DNA of 5,527 bases, from contig SLSQ01000221.1 of NCBI GenBank assembly GCA_007130355.1, forward strand, positions 1-5,527. Reading direction: 5' to 3'. Position numbers and translations under genes: made by a program. Source of the DNA: Trueperaceae bacterium. Its GTDB lineage: Bacteria; Deinococcota; Deinococci; Deinococcales; Trueperaceae. Each line of letters starts with the position of its first letter. Position 1 is the first letter of the stretch. Positions 5,519 to 5,527 of the stretch are shown piece after piece. The notes below the pieces were generated by a model. It did no database searches, was not told the DNA's origin, and worked only from the letters and a program-made list of their open reading frames with translations.

Positions 5519-5527
5519 CCGGTTCGC

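Overview
The window is very GC-rich, tightly packed DNA. Every credible gene lies on the minus strand, so transcription runs from the right end (5527) towards the left end (1). The G/C-rich third codon positions, the dominance of GTG starts, overlapping GTGA stop/start junctions and GC-rich hairpins without U-tracts suggest a high-GC bacterium, most likely an actinobacterial lineage. Nothing here fixes the genus. No tRNA, rRNA, CRISPR array, insertion sequence or phage gene was seen.

In transcription order the layout is as follows. A 116-nt leader (5412-5527) carries a perfect 12-bp GC hairpin. It is followed by an ABC import cassette: phnC (ATPase, 5398-4559), phnE copy 1 (permease, 4562-3750), phnE copy 2 (permease, 3748-2936), and a HAD-IIA (NagD-like) phosphatase (2939-2154). 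The four genes either overlap by the 4-nt sequence GTGA or are 1 nt apart, so they almost certainly form one translationally coupled operon. The periplasmic binding protein (PhnD) is not in the window; it may lie just beyond the right edge. After a 100-nt gap with a perfect 10-bp hairpin comes a class-III PLP aminotransferase closely resembling GABA transaminase GabT (2053-731). A 168-nt gap with a short hairpin precedes an Hsp20/alpha-crystallin small heat-shock protein (562-86). A 22-bp perfect-stem terminator (9-58) closes the unit.

Functionally, phnC-phnE-phnE looks like an importer for a phosphonate, phosphite or phosphate ester. The coupled HAD phosphatase could release phosphate from the imported compound, and the aminotransferase could process an amino group or aldehyde from it. 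This joint role is inference. None of the known C-P bond cleavage enzymes (C-P lyase, PhnX, PhnA, PhnY/PhnZ) is encoded in the window. The hsp20 gene is probably an unrelated neighbour.

The most unusual sequence feature is the start of phnC. No ATG, GTG, TTG or CTG exists in frame at the place the family requires. The only start that fits is an ATC codon (5396-5398), placed 7 nt after a perfect AGGAGG. No gene in the cassette or the aminotransferase begins with ATG.
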